This document shows positions 45,601 through 55,900 of a stretch of 64,000 nucleotides of DNA, piece by piece. The notes beneath the pieces were generated by a model. It made no database searches and was not told where the DNA came from. It saw only the letters and a list, made by a program, of their open reading frames with translations. Position 1 is the stretch's first letter. Each line of letters begins with the position of its first letter. Both the position numbers and the translations under genes were made by a program. Source of the stretch: Cristatella mucedo (taxonomy: Eukaryota; Bryozoa; Phylactolaemata; Cristatellidae); assembly GCA_009760855.2 (NCBI GenBank), contig WPIO01000032.1:132501-196500 (forward strand). The letters run 5' to 3'.

Positions 45601-47736
45601 TTTTTTAAATAACCTCATTCAATAAAACAGATCGTTCGTATAGCACCGTAAGATAACTAAACCTTCACCCGGGCACCTTCTAACTTACTGAAACAGAATC
45701 AATAACATATATAATGCTTGGACAAGCACGCAAAGGTAAACAAGTATCATGCTTCGGCCAGCATGGTAAAGCACGCAAGACTCTCGTGGCCACTGGTTAG
45801 TGGGATCCCCAAATACTAGCATGCACTGAATCATGCCAAGGTAAGCATGCAAAGCAGGGCACGGACCTGCCACTTAGTCAGCGCTGCAAACTCATCTAGG
45901 ACTTTAGCTAGCTTCGAGTGGTAGCATAGCAACAAGGAGAAAGATCGTTGGAAGGTTGAATTAGGTTAGAGACAAAGGAAAGTCTGCAGTGGACAGCATC
46001 GATTGTTTTAATCAGAGTTTAGATTCATTGACTCGCATATAATTTTGGAAGCCGAAACGTAAACGTTCTTTCCACGAGAATGAAATCTGCATACGGTCAG
46101 ATGTGCATAGACGAGTGAAGATAGGGGTCGATCAGGTGCAATCACGAAAGAAAATTGTATTAAGGGTGTAGCCTTTTACACTTAAATGAGAATGGGCTTG
46201 GGCATGAGAAGTGAGAAAAAAGGACCGGTATAATACTAATAATAATAATGGTACTTTTGCATAACGTCCTCAGAACGCAATCTCTTTCTGGGCACTTGCC
46301 ACTTGCTGCAAAGGAAGCACGATTGAATGGTTAATGGTAGCAAGCTCAATGACAACAAGCACAACATGGTTAGAGGTGACATGCACAGTGTCAGCATGCA
46401 AGTATGGTTAGTGGCAGCATGCATTGTGTCAGCACGCAGAACACACAAAAGACGAATCACATGAACCCACTAAATGCTGTGATAAATAGACGCGTTTTTA
46501 GCTTTTTTTTAAGTGTCCAAGTCAGGGGATGTCATGACGTCAGTCGGGAGTGAGTTCAAGGCTTTGGGAGCATACGAACCAAAGGCAAGGTCTCCAAAGG
46601 ATTTGAGGTTCGTACGAGGTGTACATAAACGATCAGATTCCGAAAAGCAGGTGGTGTGGTGCTTAGCCTGGTGGGGCAGTAATCTTATGGGTAAGCTGGA
46701 GCCAAAGAATGAATGGACCTAGAAGTGAGTGACAGAACCTCGAAGTCGATGCTTGACCAGGAGCCGATGAAGGTGTGCGAGAAGTGTGATGTCGCAAATG
46801 GTACATTCACGACAGACAAGCCTAGCTGCAGAGTTTGCACCGGCTGTTATAATCATAGATATTGAAATCACGAAGAATAACGATGGCGATTTCTACTGCT
46901 AAGGGTGGAGAGAAGGTCAGGAAAGTCAGAGATGAAACTAGGATTATAACCTGATAGATGATACATTACTACCACCAGAGGCAACTTCGCACAGGCTGAA
47001 CAGAAAACCGAGATTCAAAAGACTATTTAGCAGGAACCGAGAAAGGCTTGAAATTGAATTAGGCGCAGGCAACAAAAGCTACTCTCCCACCCCTTTTCAG
47101 CAATCTTGGACTAAGAAAAAAGGTGAAACTGTTTGCAGACTTCAGCCAGGCATTAGGAACATCAACAATGTCAAGATAGTCAAGTATCAGGCTGCTCAAA
47201 AGCAACGGTTTATTGCACAAAGAACGGGCCTTCCAGAGGCACACATCATAAGAAGTCACTTCGGTTCGCATTGGCTTTATCACTACTACATTAAAGAAAT
47301 TAACAGCACCTCTAGCTAGAGAGTGTGCGGAGTGTTAAGTAAAATTAGCTGTCGTCCTAACGGTAAAGTCTGTGCTGCTATAAGTAACAGCAGTGCAGAT
47401 GTTAGTTTGGCGCCAGCCGGCAGCCCCCTCTAGTACTTCAGCAGGTTTTATGAGCAATTCTAGACTTGCAAAGCCTAGCAGACACATGCACTGGACATGC
47501 AATAGCACTTATCCGAATAGGCTCCAAACGACAATAGGCATGCATCAGGTCATACTGCAACATCAACTTACTATAGACTTCATACTTCGACCGATGGTCA
47601 GGTTGGATAGTGGGTGATCGTCTCACCTCTGCATCCAGGTCAATAGCACCTGGCAGACCAATCTGCCCTAAACCTGAGGCTCCACTCTCTAGCAGCCTGA
47701 CGTCATGACCAATAAGGCCAATGGCATCCTTTACGG
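31802..47736 (-). CDS. SLC27A4: fatty acid transport protein / very-long-chain acyl-CoA synthetase gene, 5' exons missing
   Basis: Coding exons in transcript order are 47627-47736, 44110-44179, 42408-42609, 41280-41472, 40648-40929, 39523-39687, 32903-33049 and 31802-31959 (stop). The seven from 44179 to the stop join with consistent phases and GT-AG borders. The protein carries the adenylate-forming P-loop ([10 protein letters not shown]), the LPLYHSAGG motif, YGATEGN, and the FATP/VLACS signature around [17 protein letters not shown]. Family members activate long- and very-long-chain fatty acids to acyl-CoA at ER or plasma membranes, coupled to uptake. Similarity is closest to SLC27A1/A4, but A1 and A4 cannot be separated here. 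The N-terminal membrane segment and first AMP-binding exons were not found. The phases show that one short exon lies between 47627 and 44179. Introns hold LINEs, MITEs and a long inverted repeat. Confidence 0.9.
32903..33049 (-). CDS. SLC27A4: SLC27A exon, GMAAI to [10 protein letters not shown] region
   Basis: This 147-bp exon is separated from the previous one by a 6.5-kb intron (33050-39522) that holds the inverted repeat, a hAT element, a MITE and LINE copies. It encodes [13 protein letters not shown] and [12 protein letters not shown], matching the FATP C-terminal subdomain. The acceptor is TGTTGTAG and the donor is GTAAGC. Confidence 0.93.
34168..35107. repeat. long inverted repeat in SLC27A intron
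   Basis: The left arm at about 34168-34513 is the reverse complement of the right arm at about 34764-35107, with roughly 90-95% identity and a spacer of about 250 bp. The arms contain no recognised transposon or coding sequence. A transcript across it could fold into a long hairpin. Confidence 0.85.
35245..36330 (-). mobile_element. LINE-A copy with mutated RT active site, in SLC27A intron
   Basis: The 3' tail is at 35255-35300. The minus strand extends through the RT C-terminus into the catalytic region. The context [10 protein letters not shown]...TQLYL corresponds to AKHNQGFHFYADDNQLYF of the best copy, but the YADD box now reads YTGE (about 36260-36271), so this copy is catalytically dead as well as frameshifted. 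Confidence 0.78.
36556..36634. repeat. TA microsatellite in SLC27A intron
   Basis: A nearly perfect (TA)n of about 78 bp, 35 bp before the hAT element at 36669. Confidence 0.95.
36669..37538 (-). mobile_element. second copy of the hAT element, in SLC27A intron
   Basis: It is an inverted copy of 19074-19793. One end is CAGAGGTTGGCAAA and the other is GTTTGCCGACCTCTA. Flanks are CTCTAATA and CTCTAACA (7 of 8 bases), a decayed target duplication. It contains the same LINE-A fragment at the same position, plus an extra internal duplicate of about 100 bp of its own right end (about 37088-37190), which accounts for the greater length. Confidence 0.85.
37619..38003. mobile_element. MITE with long terminal inverted repeats
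   Basis: The left end (37619-37700: TTCATTTACAGTGCATTTTG, GTGCCTTGTAAATATCATAA) and right end (37925-38003) are inverted repeats of about 75 bp with roughly 80-85% identity. No coding capacity is present. A partial copy lies at 44328-44465. Confidence 0.75.
37975..38745 (-). mobile_element. LINE-A 3' portion in SLC27A intron
   Basis: The AAT-rich tail at 38010-38035 and 3' UTR are followed on the minus strand by SYAPKAWN-equivalent and [15 protein letters not shown] segments up to the MHAFVTS-equivalent. It abuts the MITE at 37619-38003. Confidence 0.84.
39523..39687 (-). CDS. SLC27A4: SLC27A exon with FATP/VLACS signature
   Basis: This 165-bp exon follows TTTGCAG at 39688-39689. It carries [26 protein letters not shown] and [10 protein letters not shown]. 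This includes the substrate/adenylate hinge region that is diagnostic of the SLC27 family. The donor is GTACGA. Confidence 0.95.
40040..40230 (-). mobile_element. LINE-B 3'-end fragment in SLC27A intron
   Basis: Minus-strand similarity to the 3' ends at 44640-44830 and 48190-48360 is visible (CCGTAACTTCATCAAGCCGT, CTACAAAGAAAACGTGAACT, GTAGCAGCTACGGGCTGCTG on the + strand). Confidence 0.6.
40436..40572. repeat. GA-rich tract in SLC27A intron
   Basis: A purine-rich stretch with (GA)8 at 40535-40552 lies about 80 bp downstream of the donor of the exon at 40648. On the transcript strand it is pyrimidine-rich (TC). Confidence 0.85.
40648..40929 (-). CDS. SLC27A4: SLC27A exon, RGPDG to KKIAVDVF region
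   Basis: This 282-bp exon begins after TTTTTTACAG at 40930-40931. It encodes VGAIGWL, then [21 protein letters not shown] and the KFDGY...[18 protein letters not shown] segment, ending at a GTGAGT donor. A GA-rich tract follows about 80 bp into the intron (40440-40570). Confidence 0.93.
41280..41472 (-). CDS. SLC27A4: SLC27A exon with YGATEGN motif
   Basis: This 193-bp exon starts after AAG at 41475-41473 with [13 protein letters not shown], continues through [10 protein letters not shown], and ends in [12 protein letters not shown] plus one base. The donor is GTAAGC. YGATE is the conserved adenylate-binding motif of the superfamily. Confidence 0.93.
41685..41815 (+). mobile_element. tRNA-derived SINE-1 copy in SLC27A intron
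   Basis: It contains GAGGTCGTGGACTCGAGCCC (box B) and the tail GAATAGAGATTAAGTTCTCT, followed by an AT-rich end. It lies in the intron after the exon at 42408. Confidence 0.72.
42408..42609 (-). CDS. SLC27A4: SLC27A exon with LPLYHSAGG motif
   Basis: This 202-bp exon follows the acceptor at 42610-42611. It encodes 67 residues including [28 protein letters not shown] and ENNCT, matching FATP4 closely. The donor GTACGA at 42407-42406 leaves phase 0. The open frame continues a little past the donor but loses similarity there. Confidence 0.93.
43141..43197. repeat. 13-bp tandem repeat, four copies
   Basis: CCATCTAGGCTCC-type units are repeated four times, with a further TCTAGGCTCCAT at 43247. 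An AT-rich stretch separates the two. Confidence 0.9.
43968..44058. repeat. tandem duplication next to the P-loop exon
   Basis: A unit of about 44 bp (TCTGATGTGT...GCACGGATAATAGCAATGCC) occurs twice in tandem with two or three differences, about 50 bp inside the intron following the exon at 44110. Confidence 0.88.
44110..44179 (-). CDS. SLC27A4: SLC27A exon with AMP-binding P-loop
   Basis: This 70-bp exon encodes [20 protein letters not shown], the ATP/AMP-binding signature of adenylate-forming enzymes in its FATP form. The acceptor is at 44180-44181 and the donor GTGAGA is directly below 44110. It ends with two bases of the codon completed by the next exon. Confidence 0.9.
44328..44465. mobile_element. 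half copy of the 37.6-kb MITE
   Basis: It matches the inverted sequence of 37625-37740: GTACAAGTAGAGCTGAACTC, CAAATTTCACTCGGATA, TTTACAAGGCATCAAGC, GAAAATGAAGCTG. The other half is missing. Confidence 0.65.
44640..45190 (-). mobile_element. LINE-B 3' portion in SLC27A intron
   Basis: The minus strand carries [29 protein letters not shown] and LRSCMDNK, as in the best LINE-B copy at 56583-57071, preceded by the 3' UTR. Confidence 0.8.
45620..45690 (-). mobile_element. LINE-A-like 3'-end fragment
   Basis: A short sequence resembles the LINE-A terminus (TATAGCACCGTAAGATAACT on the + strand). It is degenerate and lacks a clear tail. Confidence 0.4.
46215..47290 (-). mobile_element. LINE-A copy with endonuclease fused to 3' end
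   Basis: The 3' tail and 3' UTR begin at 46226. RT C-terminal remnants run to about 46860. Upstream, the minus strand reads an endonuclease domain: a DFN box in the context [10 protein letters not shown], and an N-terminal segment [20 protein letters not shown] ...[10 protein letters not shown] (47059-47283) that corresponds to the usual NARSL...ETWL start. The RT core between them is missing, so this is an internal deletion. Confidence 0.75.
47627..47736 (-). CDS. SLC27A4: SLC27A exon upstream of the P-loop exon
   Basis: The exon has an acceptor at 47737-47738 (CATCTTGTAG) and a donor GTGAGA after 47627. It encodes about 36 residues ([18 protein letters not shown]... then IDLDAE), resembling the variable FATP region after the LVFGSE segment. 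It starts in phase 1 and ends in phase 0. The next exon found begins in phase 1, so a short exon is missing between them. This is the least certain exon because the region is poorly conserved. Confidence 0.55.
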
Positions 47737-48164
47737 CTACAAGATGCAGATAGAATGGTACAGCGACTGTGGTGGGTAGCAAACTATATCCGCACATGAG
47801 TGCGAGCAGATGCTCAAATACACACGCATGCACACACACGGACAAGTTAGTGCGCACGAGATACTAGAATGCGCTCACTAAGGTGTGTTCAAGCCGTCAG
47901 CCGTCAGAAAGCCTGGCTAAAACAGAGCGTGCTGATATCACAATTACTCCAATGCAAAAACAGAGACACCCCAACACCTTGGCAACCTGCATGCAGAGAT
48001 GAAGCAGTGGGCTTAGAGACAACCATACTTTAGCCCTTGATAAATGAGACTGTACAATGTCTTTTCACCTGACTGCTGTAGTAACCAAAGATCAGTTTAT
48101 CAGTCGCAGCTCGCAAATTCTATTAATAATGGATGCACACATGCAAGCAGCCTATTAGCAAACG

Positions 48165-49270
48165 ATTTCGAGAGTTGCCGTTTGTATGTATAGTACGTAT
48201 GTATCTTCGTTTGTAACTCCAGAAAAGACAAGTGGGTATTACGTAGGAGTTTTCGGTATGAATGCGATAGCCAACAGACTACATCTTACGATAGTCAACA
48301 GACTTCATCTCACGTGACAAAGAGGAAGTCAGCAGCACAGCTGAGTCAGGAGGAAGTCAAGTAAGTAAGAAGTATGGAAGTAGCAGCTCAGGGTAGCTGG
48401 AAAGGATGTGCCATCGTCAGCAGCCGTAGAGCAGATGTCGTTGCTTTAGAATTGAGGAAGTGAGTTCAACAGTCTCGGACCTGCAGACCAAAAGCTTGTG
48501 CCACCAGCAAGTTTTAAGTGAGGAATGGAACAGCAAATTTGTTTTACAAACAGAACCTGGGGGCACAAAAAGGCTAAGGTAGTGCAGCAGTTCAGCTAGG
48601 TATGAAGAAGCCAAGCCGTGGCGAGCCTTGTGGGTCTGCAAAAGAACTTAGCCCTGTATCCGTTGACCAACCGGAAGCCATCCCAGCTCCTTCAGCAAAG
48701 AAAACACATTACTGAACCTCTGGGATTTGCCGAGTAGCCTTTCATCTAAAGTCATCACCAGCTGTAGAGGCTTAATGGCTTTTTCGGTAGCCCTTCCAAA
48801 AACGGAATCGCAGTAACCCAGCTAGATAAAATCAAGGAGGTTATTGGATTTTTAGCAAGCCATAATGGCAGGCAATGGCTATGATGGCTACATGCGGAGG
48901 CAGTATTCTTCACGAAAGTTTCAAAATTTTAGCTGTTTATTAAAGTGGATACCTAAATTCCAATCACGAAGCAACGGTCACACAACAGCATCACTAATCA
49001 GAAGAGCAGGGTATTTTAGTCCCGCCAACAGCTTCGGGTGTCCTATGAGTAGCAGTTCGGTTTTATGGTCGTTTAATTTAAGGGCATTGGCCAGTCGCTG
49101 GAGCCGATTACGACGGCCTGTCCATACGAAAAACATTGCTGGGCATCGTCAGCACAGGTGTGAAAGCCGATCTCATGGACCCAAATCACCTTTCCCAGAG
49201 ACTATCTTTCATCGGAGACTTGTTACAACTGGAGAACAGCAAAAGAACAGAGCACAGACATTTGTGGAAC
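48165..49270 (-). mobile_element. LINE-B copy reaching the RT catalytic region
   Basis: From the 3' UTR at 48190 the minus strand passes [17 protein letters not shown], then an RT C-terminal segment (NALKLNDHKTELLLIGHPKL at about 49020-49090), and ends in FHTCADDAQ (49143-49163). This is the catalytic motif, with the Tyr of YADD replaced by Cys. The arrangement (ADD box, about 30 residues, K-x-E-LLIG) is that of an L2/Rex1-like RT. Frameshifts are present. Confidence 0.75.
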
Positions 49271-49279
49271 TCAACAAGT

Positions 49280-51170
49280 GACCGATTTTCTAAATAAGAC
49301 TTGAACACTACATGACACAGATTAAACACGTTTGGACAAGTACGATTTGAACATCACCATTGCCTCGTCATCGAGACCGATCGATATCCTGCTGCAGGGC
49401 AGGGCAGTAAGATTCCTGTCACCGTTGCTTCTGATAATGGCATTGGTCACATTGGGACGAGCAGTTTCAGTCGAGTGGTGTCGCTAGAATCCCGACAGAA
49501 ACTTCTCAGACCTTTCGAATCGGCGATTGCCAACGAGGCTAAACCTTAACCTGGGTCACCGTTGCTAAGCACAAGTGAAAGTCGAGGTATGTGCTTACGA
49601 CTTTACTGCCGGCTTTAGTGGCTGCATTAAGTTATGAAATCTAGTTTTTAATGCTCCCAATATGCCAAGTTTCAAAAAGCTCAAGTTATCCACCAAGGCT
49701 AACCAGTTGTTCATGCGACAGTAGTCGCATGCTTGGTCACACTCCTCATATTATGTTTGAAAATGCAGCAAACGGACACGGAAAGAAGTTTGCTCATTAT
49801 TGTAGAGGCTTTTATAATACCAGAGAATGACACATAGCTAGTGGAAGGTGGTGGCAGGATTAAATAGTGTACAAGCTTTACCACTGCACGTCTAACACCC
49901 GGCAGAAGCTGAGCAATATGATGGCAAGGTGACCAGCATTAGCAGAAACTCAATGCACAACTGCATGTACCACTGTCCTACGAAACAGGGCAGAATATGC
50001 TCTCGAGGAAACAAAGGGGACATCAAATCATGTAAATTTACCAGCACTATAAAATGCAGTCAACCAAGCGCTCCCTCGTACCACTACTGTATGTGTTTCA
50101 AGTTTCCAAATGGTAAACAAGGATTGTACTCGCTGCAGTGCATAGTGCTCTGGGCATACCGACCCCCAAATGCTTATCTCCTAGGCCAATGCTGCAACAG
50201 ATTGGTCAGATTCAATATGTTAAATTCAATCGTATAGAGGCACTCGTTAATATGATTAGTCGGTGGCAAAGAAATATACTGTATACTAGGCCCTACAGCA
50301 GCAACGATCCTTATACATCACGACAAAAGAACGAAATCTTGCTAGCGACCGTGGTGGCACGGCTTTATTGGACGGTCTTGGTACACGACTTAGCCTTTAG
50401 GCCTGGAGGTTCGTCCCAAGCTAGCAATGCATGCATTTGAAAAAAAGCTGCATTTGAAACAAGAGAACGGCACAGCTCAGCTGCCAACATATATATCACG
50501 GACGCCAGCTAAATGCCGACAGCAGCAGCCACGAGGATTTTGCCCCACTCTCACGTGCCACCAATATGATTTCGTTCAAACTTAGCACTTCCAGCTGTTC
50601 AGAATACATCGTGTGGCCAAGGACGAAGTGGGAGTGGAAGGGGGGCTTTCTGTCACATCAAGCTATCTGTTAAAGGAGTGAAAGCTTGCTGGATGACCAT
50701 CAGTAGAGAAATACAAGACCAGGCACGCACATATACTAATACATGCACACACACAGGCGCATGTGCGCGCACGCACACACACACACGCACACACACACAC
50801 AGCAGTCACACACACACACACACAGCAGTCACACACAGGCATTCAAAAATCCCATGTACACACACTACATCTTGAATAGTAATCACAATAATAAAACATT
50901 ACCAAAGCAACTTTTCAGTAATAAATCCCTTCCTAACCACTTTTTCATACTTCGGAAATGAAGTATGTCAAGCATGCAACGTTTAAGACCACAACAGCAC
51001 CTATAGATAAAGTCAAACTTACGGAAAAAATCCAGCCAGAAACACGTTTCAACTTCTTTTTAAATGCTGCCAACCCCAATGAACACAAAAAAGCTCAGAT
51101 TTGGTCATCGTAAATGCAAACGGCTGGGCACATCGCCTCACACTGAGCACTAGAGCCATTTCTACCGTAG
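49280..51170. other. no recognised gene
   Basis: Apart from the CA tract at 50748 no feature was recognised. The missing 5' exons of the SLC27A gene could lie here or further right, but no FATP motif was found in either strand. Confidence 0.4.
50748..50838. repeat. CA microsatellite
   Basis: Interrupted (CA)n with two embedded AGCAGTCACACACACA blocks. The His/Thr frames across it are artefacts. Confidence 0.93.
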
Positions 51171-51179
51171 CACTACTAC

Positions 51180-51342
51180 ATTATTCATTATATTATTATT
51201 ATACATTATTATATATTATATAATAATATTATTATAATAGTATTATTATATATTATATTATATTATTATACATTATTTATTACATACATTATTATACATT
51301 ACACATTATTATACGTTATTATTATATTATTACATTACTACA
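51180..51342. repeat. ATT-rich low-complexity stretch
   Basis: Irregular ATTATTATA arrays of about 160 bp, adjacent to the Tc1-like relic. Confidence 0.85.
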
Positions 51343-52020
51343 GGACGAGCCGGCTGAGTGCGCCGGTGCTTTCCAGGGCTTTCTCTATGCGACTGAGCTT
51401 CGACCGTACTTTTGGCTCGATCTTTTCGCTGAGCTTTTTCCGCCCAGTGAGCTTTTAACAATTGGCCAAATGACGAATCGGAGGATGAAGCCACAAGATT
51501 TTCTAATGTACTGCTTCCTTCCAGCAGGTTCCACAAGTGCTCGATTGAATTAAGATCGTGCACAAGTGGCTAAGCCATCAGATGGCTCGGAAACCGGCTG
51601 GGGGTAAACAGCTTATTAGTGGCTATGTGTTCAAAATCATGTTCCCGCAGATAGGCAGCCCTCAGCAGAGACCTTTTCCTTAGGAAACCGAAGGTTTGCA
51701 TTTCCCCAAGAAACAAATGTCGCTCTATGATGATTCCCTCCAATCAAGGAAGTACTCCAACACAAGAATAAAAAATCCCCCCCCAGACAAGAACTGAAGC
51801 ACGGCTCCAGTTTCCGTGTGCTAGAGGTATGCCGGCTTATCTTTTTCCCATTTCTGCCAGCTCACAAACGTCATACTGCTTGGAAAAACCTTGGATTTAT
51901 TGTCTCCCGTCCATAAAACACGATCCCAACCGTCCCCAGCAGAGTGGGCATGTTCAAGAGCCCACTGAAGTTGCATTTCAAAATTCTTGCAAGTTAAGAG
52001 ACTTTTCTTGTCTGTGAGGC
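51335..52020 (-). mobile_element. Tc1/mariner-type transposase relic
   Basis: On the minus strand LTCKNFEMQLQWALEHAHSA then WDRVLWTGDNKSKVF (51880-51990) corresponds to the WxxVLFSDESKF block. DLNSIEHLWNLLE (51520-51563) corresponds to the C-terminal DLNPIEHLW block. The middle is frameshifted and partly lost. It ends against an ATT-rich stretch at 51180-51340. Confidence 0.72.
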
Positions 52021-52897
52021 AGAAAATGCATGGACTCCCTAGGTGTTCGTGAATGGTCTCTCATTCTTGCAAGCCCTCTTTCTGTCCGCAAAGTTGTTGC
52101 ATTCTTCATATATCGGTCTGCTAGCTAAAAATAGAATCTGCATCGTTTTCACGGGCAAAAAGACAGTCTCACTTGCAGGCACGGCTTGCTGCCGCTGCAG
52201 TGGTCTTGAAGTCGCCAAAATACATTATATGAGCAATAATAAGCCTGCCTTTTCTTAAATGAGTGGCAATTACCAATTGGGTAGGTGCTCAGAGCATGCT
52301 GCAACTTTGCTTGCTGCTCGTGGTTTTGGTGTGCTAGAATCTACATATTGATTCACGTAAATATATCTGAAATGCTGATGTCTTGAGCATGCACGCCAGA
52401 AGTAAAACTCTAAATACTTCTTACAGTAGCTGGTGACGTCAAACTCAAAGCCAACCAGCATCCACCAGGACTATCTGTTTCCAAGCCTCCACACGATTTG
52501 TGCGACTGCACTTAGCTACCCTTTTGATTTAGCACATAGCTTTCTTCCATGATAGCATGTGGTCTGCGCTATATGTCATTTTAGGCATGACTATCTCACT
52601 CTCCAAGTGCTCTTTCTTTATGCAGGTCACAAATTACCGGTTCACTTAGGTTTCAGTTTGAGAAGCATGTCTCCATTGTCACTCGCACACTTGCAGGGCT
52701 TTTGTAACTAAATTTTTCAGAAATCAACACGAATCACCTATTCAGGCAAGTGTCCTAACTTTTGAGAGCTAAAATTGAACTCTCCTACTCATGTCTTGTT
52801 CCACCACCCCAAATGCATGAATTGGGACAACAGAGCCAGTAACCCAAGTGTGGCAAACGGATCTGGTAACTCGTGACTGCCTAAGTCAAAGTGGAAC

Positions 52898-53231
52898 TGT
52901 TAAGAGATACAGATAAAGATGCCCCTTCCATTGCTATGTAACTCCCGGTTACAGGAGGTCCATTGTACCGGCCGCTTCCAGTACCGGCCAAGCCTGAATA
53001 AATGTGGTCTCTGTATGCAAATAAAATCAAATCCTAACTGATTAAGCAGCCTCTTTTATATAGCGACAGAAGAGCCTTTACGGGTATCGCCACCGCTTGC
53101 AGTGGCAATAAAGGATCGCCCACAGCAGGAATCTAACCCACGACCTCGGGACCGAGGTCGTGAAAGCAATCACCGTACCTAGTGTGCCATCACGGCTCAC
53201 ATTTATTATCACTTGTACCACACTATCAACA
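52898..53231 (+). repeat. 5' LTR of the Ty3/gypsy-like element, with nested SINE
   Basis: It starts TGTTAAGAGATACAGATAAA and ends CACTATCAACA. Without the SINE insertion (53019-53203) it is about 149 bp, equal to the 3' LTR (148 bp). It carries AATAAATGTGGTCTCTG, a possible polyadenylation region. Confidence 0.8.
53019..53203 (-). mobile_element. tRNA-derived SINE-2 copy nested in the 5' LTR
   Basis: On the minus strand it reads TGAGCCGTGATGGCACACTA, ...GAGGTCGTGGGTTAGATTCC (box B), and a tail ending GGCTCTTCTGTCGCTATATA. Comparison of the two LTRs shows that this segment is absent from the 3' LTR, which defines the insertion. Confidence 0.78.
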
Positions 53232-54121
53232 TGGTGGTAGCGGTTTAAGTGACTACCACGCTCTTCTGTGAGTAAGAGGCGAGCATTTAGTCTACTTTCC
53301 TGGTCTACGGTGGCTCGAAGGTTCCGGTGTTCAAGGATCGAAACCATATGGCGGACGGCGGTTTTCGGTTACCCCTCAGTTTGATGTACTGGGTCTAGAT
53401 CTCAGCGGCGCTTTTGCAAAATGGAAACGCCAGCTGGTGAATTACATGCTCACAAGCGGTGCAGCTGATAAACCAGCGGTCACACGCTCGGCCATCGTGC
53501 TACACAGCGCCTGCCCAGCTCGGAGCAATTTACATACGATAAGGATTCGGACAACAATGATCCAGATAAGGTCCTGGAAAAGATTGCGACATATCGCAAA
53601 AAAGTTAAGTACCTCAAAGTTACCGATTCTGGAATATGCATTACGATGCACCGTTTGATTCGTTTCTGCCGGCGTTATGCTCACAAGGCGAAATTGTGCA
53701 ATTTTAAGGACCCAGATCAGGGACAAATTGGTTTTCAGCGTTAAGCGCAGTTGCAAGAACTGCCTCTTCGGGAATCTGCACTAACGCTGCAGGTGGCAAC
53801 TGATATTTGCCACTTGTTCCACTTGCAAAACGGTGCATGAAATGAGTGGGTCAGGCTTCGAGCGTTGAGAAACATACCAGCCAAATTAAGATGGTTGGTG
53901 CACAGCCGCAGGGTCAAAAGCAGTTTTCGCGCGATATTCGACGATCTCGGAAACCCGAATGCTGCTATGTCTGGACCGATGGAGCTGGACTCTCGGAATT
54001 GTGGTCAGAGACACAGAGAGCGTCCAGAGCAGATTGCCCTGCTCAAGGATGCCACTGCCACAAGTGCAACGGTCTCTCCACTCTTTCAGTCGGCAGTGCC
54101 GGGCTAGACTGATCTATGTGC

Positions 54122-54935
54122 AGGGATAATAATAATACTGCACTTGATAAAGCGCCCTCAGAGAACTTAATCTCTTTCTAGGCGTTTTACATTTGCTGCA
54201 GAGGAAAATGCAATTGAATGGTAAGTAAAATCATGCTTGAAAAACAAACAAAATGAATAGTATGGTTAGGGGTGACATGCACAGGGTCAGCATGCAAATG
54301 TGGTTAGTGGCAGCTTGCACAGTGTCAACACGCATAAGCACATCAAGGACGAATCACAGGGACCCACTAAATGCTGCCATAAATAGGTGTGTTTTTAAGT
54401 TCCTTTTAGATGTGGTCAGGTAAGGGGATGTTCTGACCAGGTCGGGAGTGAGTTCCAGGCTTTGGGAGCATACGAACTAAATGCACGGTCTCCAAAGGAT
54501 TTAAGGTTTGTACGAGGTATTGGTAGACTGTTGGATTCCGAAAAGCGGGTGGTACGATGCTTGGCCTGATGGGGGAGTATATCTGAGAGGTATGCTGGAG
54601 CCAAAGAATGAAGTGACCTAAAAGTGAGTGATAAAACCTTGAAGTCAATCCGTTGCTTGACTGGCAGCCAGTGCAGGTCGGCGAGAAGTGGAGTAATGTG
54701 GCAACTGCGACGCTCACGACAGACAAGCCTAGCTGCAGAGTTTTGCACCAGCTGCAATCGCCTGATCGCACATGCTGGTAGGCCAGTAAGCAGTGAGTTG
54801 CAGAAGTCGAGACGGGATGTCACGAATGCATGGACCAACTTGGACTTGGTATCCTTATCTAAACAAGCCCGAATTTTAGCAATCTTATGAAGCTGAAAAT
54901 AGGCAGATTTGACTGTGGAGCTGATATGGTAGGGA
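54122..54935 (-). mobile_element. LINE-A 3' portion nested in the LTR retrotransposon
   Basis: The (AAT)n tail at 54126-54137 and 3' UTR are followed on the minus strand by a largely open RT C-terminal frame (54416-54964) with HAFVTSRLDFCNSLLTGLP, RRSCHITPLLADLHWL and SYAPKAWNSLPT. It lies between the gag zinc knuckle and protease remnant of the LTR element, so it inserted into that element. Confidence 0.88.
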
Positions 54936-55900
54936 GGTGGCGATGCCGTTACAGAGGAAGACATGATGCAAATGTCTGCGGTTGGAGCAAGTTGTCAGAA
55001 TACGCGAATCACGGCTCTGGTGGTGGTCAACAATGCTGAAGTATGCTTCCAGCTATACACAGGCACTGACGTCAACACCATTAAATAACGTTTTGTCCAG
55101 AAACACCAGATCTCGGGTACCACCCAACGCCTTATGTCTTGGGACGTTGGTTCTGTTGTGCTAGTCGGGAGAGCCGACCTTGCCGTGACGAACCCGAAGG
55201 CAGGTACCACGACTGCCCATCGTTGTGGCCGATGACTTTACATGCTTGCTTGGCACAAGAGCCATTCAGGCCACGGGACTGACGACCTTTTTATTGCACA
55301 AGTAGAGAGTACTGACAAGAATGACCTCGGCGACTTGGGTGTCACCAGATTCTACACCGATTCTACAATGCGTCCCAGGGTACTACCGTGCCGAATGGGC
55401 GCCGAATGGACCGCCACCTACATCCAGCAACAGCCAGACGTCAGGCAGACGTTTACGTCTATGTCAGACGTCTACGGCAGCAGCCTCGATAGCTTGACAG
55501 CGGGCAGTTTTCAAAAGGCCCTACGGCTCCAGAGCACGTGATCTAAGCACACTAAATCTCGGCCAAGCAATACTCTACAAGAGGACTGCTGCTGACGAGC
55601 ACCTTCAGGGCAGGAACGTTCTACCGGCAGAACCGGCGACATATTCATCCCAAACCAAGAACAGCAGAGCAAGCTCACAGAGATACAGACGTCACTTATG
55701 TGGAGCAATACCAGGGAGCCATCGATCAATAACCATCACCCACCGCTGGCGAATGGGGAAGATGTAACCGTGATACTCCGTGCAAAGGCCAGTACACATC
55801 TAGCGATGCCTCCAGCTACAACACAGCAAGCTCGACCAACGCGACCTAGTCGAGCTCCAACAAGGCAAGTGGATTATGTGCTTTCATAACAAAGGGGGGA

